64,000 nt of DNA from Methylotenera sp. Its GTDB lineage: Bacteria > Pseudomonadota > Gammaproteobacteria > Burkholderiales > Methylophilaceae. Position 1 is the first letter of the stretch; every line of letters starts with the position of its first letter. Positions 37,331-44,665 of this stretch are shown here, in pieces. Both the position numbers and the translations under genes were made by a program. The DNA lies in NCBI GenBank assembly GCA_002928535.1, contig PERG01000004.1, positions 62,001-126,000 of the forward strand, written 5' to 3'. The notes below the pieces were generated by a model. It saw only the letters and a program-made list of their open reading frames with translations. It had not been told where the DNA came from and searched no databases.

Positions 37331-38750
37331 AGCCGTTCCTTGGGCGGTTGTTGATAGTGTATCTACAGGATTGTTAGGGATTTTAACCCTTTCAATCCTG
37401 ACTCGAGTATTAAACGCAGAAGAGTTTGGCGCAGTTGCCTTAGTGCAATCCATCGTCATTTTGATCCAGCTGTTCACTTCGCTCGGCATGACAGAAGCCG
37501 TTATTCAGCGCCGGGGCATCAATGACCTTTACATCAATAGCGCGTTCTGGCTCAGTACCTTGATGGGCCTCCTGGGATTCTTGCTTTCGTTATCAATAGC
37601 AGCCTATTTCCTGCTCGGCACTTCCGAACCCCTTTTAGCAGCCCTAATGGTAGTAGAGGGAGTGGCATGTCTTTTTGTCGGACTTAATTTAGTGCCCGCT
37701 GCGCTACTTGAGAGAAATTTAGACACTAAAGCCGTGGCTAAAAGAACTTTCGCCGGAAAAGTAACGTTCGGAATCGTAGCAATCACGCTCGCTTTCATGC
37801 ATTTTGGTGTCTGGAGCATCATCATCGCAGGCATCTGTCAGCACGTCATTTCAACCATCATATTATGGACATACACGCAATATAAACCCGACAAAAAGCA
37901 CTCTTTAAGCCATGCCATCGAGCTATCTAAATATGGCATACCTATCATGTTGGAGAGTGCATTGTGGGCGTTTCTCACCAGGGTATTTAACTTGCTTGTA
38001 GGTGCGTTTCACGGCTTGGAAGTGTTGGGAATTATCAATATTGCGACGCGTACAGGCGAAGTATTCGCAAACATCATATCTTCAGTTTCCAACCGTATCG
38101 GGCTGCCGCTATTCTCTTCTATTCAAGACCAGCCTAAAAAACTAAAACAGGCTTTTAAAGTGGCTACTGAAATGGCGTCACTTGTAGCATTGCCTATTTT
38201 TACTGGCTTGATGCTGACCTCTAGTGACTGGGTGCCTTTATTCCTCGGGGAAAAGTGGGGAAATTTAGCGCCTTTGATTAATATCGTCTGTATCGTATGG
38301 ATGGTGTCGTTTACACGCGTTTTTGCGGGCTCTTACCTTCGTGCAATAGGTCAGGCTAAAGCCATGCTATTGCCTGCAATCAGCGCTGCAATCATCACCA
38401 TCATTGCCGTTTATGCCACACAAAATTTATCTCCGATCTTTGTCATGGTTGCATGGGCAGTGAGAGTAATAGCCACATTTCCTCTAAGTATTTTCGTGTT
38501 GCAAAAACATGGCCGCTTTTATTGGAAGACGCAACTCATCCCCCTGATAAAACCGTTGATAGCCACTGCTTTGATGGCTATCGCTGTGCTGGCTATCCGG
38601 TTCCAGGCATCCGCGTTACAACTTAATGGGTCACTCAATCTCATCGCTTCAGTGCTTGTAGGTGCAGCTGTATATATTGGCATAGTGTTTATCCATTATC
38701 GCCATACTGTTAAAGCATGGCGCGATGCCTCTAATATCGCCCAGGTATAA
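37308..38750 (+). CDS. Polysaccharide flippase (MOP/Wzx-type, oligosaccharide flippase family)
   Basis: A 480-residue multi-pass inner membrane protein of the WzxC/AmsL-like MOP exporter family, which flips lipid-linked oligosaccharides. About 12-14 hydrophobic segments are visible. Family words include LLGILTLSILTRVLNAEEFGAVALVQS near the start and ALWAFLTRVFNLLVGAFHGLEVLGIINIATR in the middle (split here only by reading). It overlaps the PP-loop gene by 23 bp and has no glycosyltransferases next to it, so it probably serves a polysaccharide made elsewhere. A different flippase is encoded in the eps cluster. Confidence 0.85.
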   Translation: MPIKPLRKAVPWAVVDSVSTGLLGILTLSILTRVLNAEEFGAVALVQSIVILIQLFTSLGMTEAVIQRRGINDLYINSAFWLSTLMGLLGFLLSLSIAAYFLLGTSEPLLAALMVVEGVACLFVGLNLVPAALLERNLDTKAVAKRTFAGKVTFGIVAITLAFMHFGVWSIIIAGICQHVISTIILWTYTQYKPDKKHSLSHAIELSKYGIPIMLESALWAFLTRVFNLLVGAFHGLEVLGIINIATRTGEVFANIISSVSNRIGLPLFSSIQDQPKKLKQAFKVATEMASLVALPIFTGLMLTSSDWVPLFLGEKWGNLAPLINIVCIVWMVSFTRVFAGSYLRAIGQAKAMLLPAISAAIITIIAVYATQNLSPIFVMVAWAVRVIATFPLSIFVLQKHGRFYWKTQLIPLIKPLIATALMAIAVLAIRFQASALQLNGSLNLIASVLVGAAVYIGIVFIHYRHTVKAWRDASNIAQV

Positions 38751-38834
38751 CCAAATCAAAATGGTGCAATAATTATCTGGCGTTGTAATTGCTGCGGACT
38801 TGATCATTCATCATTTCGGATAATTAACTAAAAG

Positions 38835-38843
38835 ATTCCTACA
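38835..38843 (+). promoter_or_regulatory. RcsB-box-like half-site before the CBS gene
   Basis: ATTCCTACA matches one arm of the recurrent element; the other arm is poor. It lies 86 bp upstream of the CBS gene. Confidence 0.3.
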
Positions 38844-38928
38844 CTGATTTCATCAAAATTCTGACAGATCAATACCTGGGTAGCGCGTAGTCTTAAAAAT
38901 TAATTTATTAACTCTATAGGAGCGTGAC

Positions 38929-39342
38929 ATGAATATCAGTGAGGTAATGACACACTCAGTAAAAGTGGCTTCCCCAAATGATAGCCTTCAAGTAGCGGCT
39001 CAAATCATGGATGAAAACGATTTTGGCTTATTGCCCGTGGCAGAAAACGACCAGCTGGTGGGAATGCTATCTGATCGTGATATCACGATCCGTGCAGTGG
39101 CGAAGGGTATGGCTCCGGAACAGCATAAGGTGCGTGAAGTGATGACGCCAGAGGTGAGATACGTATATGACGATGATTCTATTGAAGATGCGGTACGCAA
39201 TATGAGCGATCTTCAAATCCGTAGACTACCTGTGCTAAATCGAGATAAGCGCCTGGTCGGCATCGTATCTCTTGGTGATCTAGCGCTTACCACAGAGAAG
39301 TCTGCAGGGGCTGCTTTAAATTCGATTTCACAGCCGAATTAA
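38929..39342 (+). CDS. Tandem CBS-domain protein
   Basis: A 137-residue protein consisting of two CBS motifs (about 8-60 and 72-125) and nothing else. Words such as MLSDRDITIRAVAKG and VGIVSLGDLA are typical of the small stand-alone CBS pair that binds adenine nucleotides and acts as an energy or stress sensor. AGGAG with a 7-base gap precedes the ATG. It is a single gene; a half-copy of the TGTAGGAAT motif lies upstream, consistent with stress control. Confidence 0.88.
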   Translation: MNISEVMTHSVKVASPNDSLQVAAQIMDENDFGLLPVAENDQLVGMLSDRDITIRAVAKGMAPEQHKVREVMTPEVRYVYDDDSIEDAVRNMSDLQIRRLPVLNRDKRLVGIVSLGDLALTTEKSAGAALNSISQPN

Positions 39343-39368
39343 CTTCATAGGATAGCGTGTCAGCCAGG

Positions 39369-39611
39369 TCAGTCTTTTTCGCTATACGTCTGCACGACTT
39401 TGGCAATGTACTGATTAAGCGCATTGCGTTTTTCAAGATGCAATTGCCAAAGTGCTTCCAGCTCATCTAAATCAGCTAAGGTGGGCAAACAGCCATTACC
39501 TTTCAGGAAAGAATTCATCCTATCGGCAATGACCGCTTCTTTTATTCTGGCTTTACTCAGCGCCTTGGCCCACTCTTGCGTGAGTAACTGCCATTCGACG
39601 AATTCAAGCAT
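39369..39611 (-). CDS. Hypothetical 80-residue helical protein
   Basis: I do not recognise this protein. It is predicted mainly helical, soluble and rich in Leu, Ala, Glu and Lys (WQLLTQEWAKALSKARIKEA, DLDELEALWQLHLEKRNAL), with one Cys and no signal peptide. AAGGA lies about 11 bases before the ATG. The gene stands alone between a CBS gene and a small secreted protein gene, convergent with the former. Confidence 0.55.
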   Translation of the reverse strand: MLEFVEWQLLTQEWAKALSKARIKEAVIADRMNSFLKGNGCLPTLADLDELEALWQLHLEKRNALNQYIAKVVQTYSEKD

Positions 39612-39698
39612 GTATGTTTGTTTCCTTCTGTGTGAATTTTCATCATAAATACAAGTACTGAAAATCGCAATAATCTTTTAAAGATCATCCTACGGAAA

Positions 39699-39716
39699 GT
39701 TAAGAATCAACCTATA
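39699..39716. promoter_or_regulatory. Weak RcsB-box-like element before the secreted small protein
   Basis: GTTAAGAATCAACCTATA keeps the TAAGAAT arm and CCTA of the recurrent motif, 83 bp upstream of the start at 39799. Confidence 0.3.
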
Positions 39717-39798
39717 AGTGATTTTTATACAAGCATTTACAGTAACAACACTGCTTCTGTTCAGAAGTTAAATCCAATATTTGTACGAGGAGATTATT

Positions 39799-40122
39799 AT
39801 GAAATTTACAAAACCTGCTTTAACGTTGATGGCGCTTTTAGGTGCAATTTATATGAGTCCTGCAGCTTTCGCAGGGGCAACTAATTCAGGCGAGAACACT
39901 TCTGCTACACCTGGGACCAATAGTTCCACTACAACGACCCCAGAAGGTGAAGTGGCACCTGATCCAGGCACACCAGCAACACGTGCTGCAGATACCCCTT
40001 CATCAGGTACAGGCGGTACTGCACATGATCGTTCAGACACAACTAAAGCCGGTGAAATGAAATCTAAAAGCCAAAAAAACTGTAACCCCACTACAGATCG
40101 TAACTGCGATCAAAAACGTTAA
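39799..40122 (+). CDS. Small secreted Thr/Ser/Pro-rich protein
   Basis: A 107-residue protein with a signal peptide (MKFTKPALTLMALLGAIYMS, cleavage near AFA-GA) followed by a low-complexity Thr, Ser, Pro and Gly stretch. It ends in a basic piece with two Cys, NCNPTTDRNCDQKR, that could form a disulfide. I find no family. GAGGAG 8 bases before the ATG at 39799 fixes the start, so the in-frame extension to 39781 is unlikely. A strong terminator follows. A periplasmic, unstructured stress protein is the most one can say. Confidence 0.7.
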   Translation: MKFTKPALTLMALLGAIYMSPAAFAGATNSGENTSATPGTNSSTTTTPEGEVAPDPGTPATRAADTPSSGTGGTAHDRSDTTKAGEMKSKSQKNCNPTTDRNCDQKR

Positions 40123-40161
40123 AACCAAACGTGTTAATTTTGAATAGTTTTGAAAACCTAT

Positions 40162-40185
40162 AAGAGAGCGAAAGCTCTCTTTTTT
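40162..40185 (+). terminator. Intrinsic terminator
   Basis: AAGAGAGC-GAAA-GCTCTCTT followed by TTTT: a GNRA-type tetraloop hairpin 40 bp past the secreted protein stop. Confidence 0.92.
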
Positions 40186-40219
40186 ATGTACGAACTTTTA
40201 ATCTAAGCTTAGTAAATAT

Positions 40220-40450
40220 ATGGATGATTTAAATTGGGTGCAATGGCCGGCGATGTTGGTCACGCTATTAGCGGCTTGGCTGGTGGGGTCGACCTCTAAA
40301 CGCAAGCGTAAGATTGGCTTTTGGGTGTTTTTATCTAGCAATGCGCTTTGGGTGATCTGGGGTTTATATACCAGTGCATATGCTTTGATTTTCCTGCAAT
40401 TCGGATTAGCGGCAATTAATATTCGCGGTGCACGAAAAAATGAAAATTAG
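40220..40450 (+). CDS. Small inner membrane protein
   Basis: A 76-residue protein with three hydrophobic segments: WVQWPAMLVTLLAAWLVGS, GFWVFLSSNALWVIWGLY and ALIFLQFGLAAINI. A basic loop, KRKRK, lies between the first two. It resembles small PnuC-like or CBU_0592-type membrane proteins of unknown function. No clear ribosome site was seen before the ATG, so the start is uncertain. Confidence 0.6.
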   Translation: MDDLNWVQWPAMLVTLLAAWLVGSTSKRKRKIGFWVFLSSNALWVIWGLYTSAYALIFLQFGLAAINIRGARKNEN

Positions 40451-40507
40451 ACCTAGGTTAATACTGACTAGGCTAGTACTGGGTAATGCTGCTTTGGCGT
40501 GAATTCA

Positions 40508-41800
40508 TCAGGCAATATAACCCAATGCTTTTAACCCCTCATAATCACCCTCAAGAAGGCGATTGCCTATGTCATTACGATAGCGGATATTCGGCACTAT
40601 CACTTTTCGCGCAAGTGCATAAGCGTTGGCGCGGGCGCTGGCTATACCTGGGCCTAATCCGTTGGCCACACCAATATAACCTAACATACCACTGGTAATG
40701 CGTTGTTGATTAACAATAGCCACTTCAGCTAAGTGTAGATGGTTGATATCTTCTTCCGTCATATCGCGAAACAACACGGGCAGGCCTTTAGAGATTAATT
40801 CGTAGCCATGGCTATAGGGAAAGGGCGGCACGGTGAGGACTATACCCGTGGCAAACCCTTTACGCGTGTTAAGTACCGCGCTTTCCAGGTTTAGCAATTT
40901 TTGGAATAGCGCAGGCCAGCTATCTAATTGCAGGTCTCCGCAAATGGCAAACCCGGGATAACCAAAACGGCTGGTGAATTCTAGAGGCCACAGGCCTTCC
41001 TGGTTAGCGATCAGGTTTATATTAATGTATCCGCAATAGCCGTTTTCTTTTAACTTACTCTCAATACGCGCCAAGGTTTTTTCAAAAATAATATCTGCAC
41101 CTTCAAAGGTGACCACCGTACCCATTTCTCCGGTCAGTTCGCCTTGTGCACCCGGGAAGAAACGCTTGTGTTCCCAATCCAGGCAGGCCGGCTTTAAGAA
41201 CTGCTTACCATTGAAATAAGCGCCGATGCCAACCTCGATCCCTTCGATATGGTCCATTAAAACAAAATCCGGGGCGCTATTTTTCTGCTTCTGATAGGTG
41301 GTCAACAAGGCCAGTATGTCTGATCCATCTTCCAAAACACCAATGTAGTTGCGGGTACGTAGTGCGGATGCGCCATTAAGCTTAAATACATAACGGGCTG
41401 GATGTGTTTTTAAAAACTGAATAGCGGCTTCATAGTCAGTAAAGTGGTGGGATGCTGCTGTTTGCAATCCGATTTCAGCGCAGATTTGCTGGCCGTAGTT
41501 ACGGTCGCTTTCGAGGCGATCACCATAAGCGCTGCCGCCAATCACTTGATAGCCAGCTGCACGTAGTTCATCTTGAATAACGCCCATGCCAGCTGATTCA
41601 AACAAGATCACGCCTTCTTTGTCCGCTTCGCGTATCCATGGAAGTTCTTTACGCCAGTCGGATACCGTTGTGATCATGCCGCCATAAATATCCTGGGCTT
41701 CCGGAAGGGCAATATAGACTTTAACTTCATGCCCTGCTTGACCCAGGCGATAATATAAATCGCCTAAATCACAAGTATCGCCTATGCCTAAAAATCGCAA
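40508..41800 (-). CDS. PurD-like ATP-grasp ligase, divergent paralog
   Basis: A 430-residue ATP-grasp protein related to phosphoribosylamine-glycine ligase: N-terminal Rossmann part (MRFLGIGDTCDLGDLYYRLG), central grasp with FKLNGASALRTRNYIG and DHIEGIEVGIGAYF, and PLEFTSRFGYPGF where PurD has EFNxRFGDPE. The metal-binding Asn of that motif is Thr here and the following Asp is Tyr, so it is probably not the purine enzyme. It likely joins a carboxylate to an amine of another substrate. The start is TTG, inside the end of the upstream diiron oxidase gene (13-bp overlap), so both are translated together. Confidence 0.75.
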   Translation of the reverse strand: MRFLGIGDTCDLGDLYYRLGQAGHEVKVYIALPEAQDIYGGMITTVSDWRKELPWIREADKEGVILFESAGMGVIQDELRAAGYQVIGGSAYGDRLESDRNYGQQICAEIGLQTAASHHFTDYEAAIQFLKTHPARYVFKLNGASALRTRNYIGVLEDGSDILALLTTYQKQKNSAPDFVLMDHIEGIEVGIGAYFNGKQFLKPACLDWEHKRFFPGAQGELTGEMGTVVTFEGADIIFEKTLARIESKLKENGYCGYININLIANQEGLWPLEFTSRFGYPGFAICGDLQLDSWPALFQKLLNLESAVLNTRKGFATGIVLTVPPFPYSHGYELISKGLPVLFRDMTEEDINHLHLAEVAIVNQQRITSGMLGYIGVANGLGPGIASARANAYALARKVIVPNIRYRNDIGNRLLEGDYEGLKALGYIA

Positions 41801-43431
41801 ATGGGGTGCTTAACGGATGCAGTACTGAAAGCTAGTCCTGCATTCAATGCTTGGGTAGCTGGTCTGGTATATACATCATGGGTTTTATATATCATAGACC
41901 GATATAAGCGTGTGGCCAGCAAGCCCGCGGGTGTATGGTGTAATACCGGAGATAAATATCGGCTGAGCAACTTCATGATAGCGCTGATACTATCCATGCT
42001 GACAATTTGCATTTCCAGGGCGTGGATTTCGGCATCATTGAAATCGTTATCTGCATCGATATTAGCAGATTTGGCAATCTTATTCAGCAGGATTTGCTCA
42101 TGCGTTAAATGCTTTACCGGTGTGGGTTTATGGTTAATCGGCGATGCTTGATTGGCTACCATCCAATCATAAATCACTTGTTTTTCGTAGCCGCTGAATA
42201 CACCAAACATCTTGGCCTGATCGCCATCAATTAATTTCCAGAAGCGGCTCTGTTCCGGCGGCGCATGCTTATTAAACCAGCCGTTATCAATCAAGGCTGC
42301 TAAAAATTTCGGCATCGTGTCCGGCTCAGAAAGCCAGTCGTTGATGGTTCTGCCGGCAATGCGGCATCGGTCGGCGTGCGCTTGTTTTCCGAAATGGCTT
42401 TTGGCTTTAAAAATAGCTAAGACCTCATTGTTAAGGTCATATTTAGCGATAATGCTATTGGTGCTTAAGCCAATTTGGTTGAGTTTGTAGCCATTGCATA
42501 CCCGGCGGAGAAACGCCTGCTGCTCACTCTCGGAATTAACAGGCATTGCATCAAATAAAGCCTCTAGGGATCTCCGTGCGTGACCGGTGTCCACATTGTC
42601 AATCGTGACATGCAAAGTGAAGTAGTAGGGGTCTATGCCAAGTTCTTTGAGCTCATAGGCCGTGATAAGCAAATGCAGTGGTAATTGCTCATAGCCAAGA
42701 TTAAAGCCGATCACTTCCGGAATGAAATCTTCCGCATGTAAACCCAGTGCCAATTGAATCATGCCTTGGGTAAAATACTCGTCCGGCAACGCTGACCATT
42801 GTTCACAATCATGCTCGGCTAATAATTTCTTATATAGCACTACATGGTTTTGTCCTGGATTGCCATCACCCAATTCTTCCAAGTAAATTTTAATCAAGTT
42901 TGAAAATCGGGGGTCTTGCCAAAGGTTTACCAAGCCATACAACCAAGCGCCATCGACTAATTTAGTCGGCGCGACCGCCTGCAGAAAATTTAAGGCATGC
43001 GATTTAGTAGAAAACAATCTGCGTGGCGCCCCGTGCTGCCGCGCAGTGAGGTAGCGCTGATAAAGGACTCGCACACGATGGTTGTTGAGTTGCAGCCATT
43101 CTTCCATATGCTCCAGCGAAATCGGAAAATCAGAACTCATGGGTTCAACCAATGCAAGTTTATCTTCCAAGTAAGCACGGGCTTCTGCCACATGTTTATC
43201 CTTCGGCATTGCGCGGGTTAAACATTGATACAGCGGCTTGGCTTCTTTATTGCAATGCGTTTCGGAAACTAAGTAAGGCTTAACCAGGGCTTTTGCAGCA
43301 CTTGGATTAACAGAGTTGGCATGGGCATTTTTTATGGAGGTATGTACATTGGAATCTGCCGCACTCAAATAACTGCGCATGTTTAAATTATTTGCAGTGG
43401 CAACTTTCAGCGTAACAGCAGCAGGTCTCAA
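41788..43431 (-). CDS. Heme-oxygenase-like diiron oxidase (iron-containing redox enzyme family)
   Basis: A protein of about 547 residues of the iron-containing redox enzyme / heme-oxygenase-like diiron oxidase family. The fold is seen in LEELGDGNPGQNHVVLYKKL (ligand Glu and His near 186 and 196) and in YFTLHVTIDNVDTGHARRS (His, Asp, His near 274-284). A C-terminal 250-residue part with AGRTINDWLSEPDT and MFGVFSGYEKQVIYDWM recurs in longer family members. I take TTG at 43431, which has AAGGA 7 bases upstream; TTG at 43503 and ATG at 43380 are alternatives. It is followed by a PurD-like ligase and is divergent from a methyltransferase, suggesting small-molecule biosynthesis. Confidence 0.72.
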   Translation of the reverse strand: MRPAAVTLKVATANNLNMRSYLSAADSNVHTSIKNAHANSVNPSAAKALVKPYLVSETHCNKEAKPLYQCLTRAMPKDKHVAEARAYLEDKLALVEPMSSDFPISLEHMEEWLQLNNHRVRVLYQRYLTARQHGAPRRLFSTKSHALNFLQAVAPTKLVDGAWLYGLVNLWQDPRFSNLIKIYLEELGDGNPGQNHVVLYKKLLAEHDCEQWSALPDEYFTQGMIQLALGLHAEDFIPEVIGFNLGYEQLPLHLLITAYELKELGIDPYYFTLHVTIDNVDTGHARRSLEALFDAMPVNSESEQQAFLRRVCNGYKLNQIGLSTNSIIAKYDLNNEVLAIFKAKSHFGKQAHADRCRIAGRTINDWLSEPDTMPKFLAALIDNGWFNKHAPPEQSRFWKLIDGDQAKMFGVFSGYEKQVIYDWMVANQASPINHKPTPVKHLTHEQILLNKIAKSANIDADNDFNDAEIHALEMQIVSMDSISAIMKLLSRYLSPVLHHTPAGLLATRLYRSMIYKTHDVYTRPATQALNAGLAFSTASVKHPICDF

Positions 43432-43542
43432 CTTAATTTCCTTCAGTTCTCTAATTAATAGTCTTAATTTACAGTTTTGAAATTTAAGTTGAATTATCGC
43501 CAAGGCTATTGGTCTGGTGTATAGGATTAAAACTGAGATATA

Positions 43543-43560
43543 AGTAGGACTAAACTTACA
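43543..43560. promoter_or_regulatory. RcsB-box-like palindrome between the oxidase and methyltransferase genes
   Basis: AGTAGGACTAAACTTACA matches the recurrent consensus at most positions of both arms. It ends on the first base of the methyltransferase ATG and lies 112 bp upstream of the oxidase start, so it could repress one gene and activate the other. Confidence 0.45.
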
Positions 43561-44648
43561 TGCCTGAACAGCCGTTAACGAATAAAACCAAAGCCTTACT
43601 TGCCTTACTAAAAAGCTTGAAAACCTTGCAATATGATTTCAAAACGATCTCCCCTTTAAGTCACTTACGCGTGAATACGCGGCAAGATCATCCACGTGCT
43701 CGCCCTGATACTTTTTCTAACCCGGTAACTAAATTACAAAATTTAAGAGATATTTTTGGTTGGAGCCGGAGTTTTACAGAAGCACAGATCGACCCGTTGA
43801 TTTTTAACTTGATGCAACAAGCGAAAATATTAAGGCGGGAAAAAAACGATATTTACAGCATCTTGCGTGTGAGTACTTATTGTTATCCTCCCGTTCAAGC
43901 AATTGAATCAGTTGACAGGCCGGACAAGCTGAAAGCGCCCAATAATCACATAGAAGAAACCCTGTTTTTTTTACATTCGGCTTATCCCACCACCACACAG
44001 GATTCAGTTTTTTTTGGGCCAGATACTTATCGGTACCTGAATCTGATTAAGCAAGTCATCAGCAAGCGCGATCAAACCACCAGCAAAAGAATGGTTGATA
44101 TTGGTTGCGGGGCTGGCCCGGGCGCGATCTTAATGGCAATGCACTTTCCATGTGCAGAGGTGATTGCGACAGATATTAATAAAACTGCTTTAGAGCTTAC
44201 CCAGGTGAATGCTATTTTCGCCGGAGCACACCATGTGCAAGTGATGTATAGCGATATTCTGAATGATGTTGACGGACAGTTCGATGTGATTACCGCTAAT
44301 CCTCCGTTTTTGGTGGATAAAGAGCAGCGGGCTTACCGTCATGGCGGTGGGGCCTTAGGCGCAGAGCTTTCTTTCAAAATGCTACAGGCGGCAGTCCCAC
44401 GGCTTGCGCCAGGCGGTCAATTCATTTTGTACACTGGTGTAGCTATTAGTGATGGACAGGACATATTTAAACAGTATGTGATTGCGTATTTAAATAGTTT
44501 GCAATCACTCCCACTCACTGGGCAAGCTTTGACCTGGGAATACATGGAACTAGACCCGGATATATTCGGCGAAGAATTATTCAATGATGTGTACGCCACG
44601 TCAGATCGTATCGCGGCTATATCACTTATTGTGACTTTAAGTGCTTAA
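43560..44648 (+). CDS. Class I SAM-dependent methyltransferase with NPPF motif
   Basis: A 362-residue methyltransferase. The first 150 residues are a non-catalytic lead domain. The Rossmann part follows with VDIGCGAGPGAILMAM (motif I), VIATDINKTALELTQVNA and TANPPFL (motif IV). The NPPF tetrapeptide is characteristic of enzymes that methylate planar nitrogens (amide or aromatic N), as in PrmC and RlmG-like proteins. VFFGPDTYRYL just before motif I fits that group. The target is unknown. It is divergent from the diiron oxidase gene (about 130 bp apart) and convergent with glgX. The ATG has no strong ribosome site. Confidence 0.75.
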   Translation: MPEQPLTNKTKALLALLKSLKTLQYDFKTISPLSHLRVNTRQDHPRARPDTFSNPVTKLQNLRDIFGWSRSFTEAQIDPLIFNLMQQAKILRREKNDIYSILRVSTYCYPPVQAIESVDRPDKLKAPNNHIEETLFFLHSAYPTTTQDSVFFGPDTYRYLNLIKQVISKRDQTTSKRMVDIGCGAGPGAILMAMHFPCAEVIATDINKTALELTQVNAIFAGAHHVQVMYSDILNDVDGQFDVITANPPFLVDKEQRAYRHGGGALGAELSFKMLQAAVPRLAPGGQFILYTGVAISDGQDIFKQYVIAYLNSLQSLPLTGQALTWEYMELDPDIFGEELFNDVYATSDRIAAISLIVTLSA

Positions 44649-44665
44649 ATTCGTGTACTTAAATT

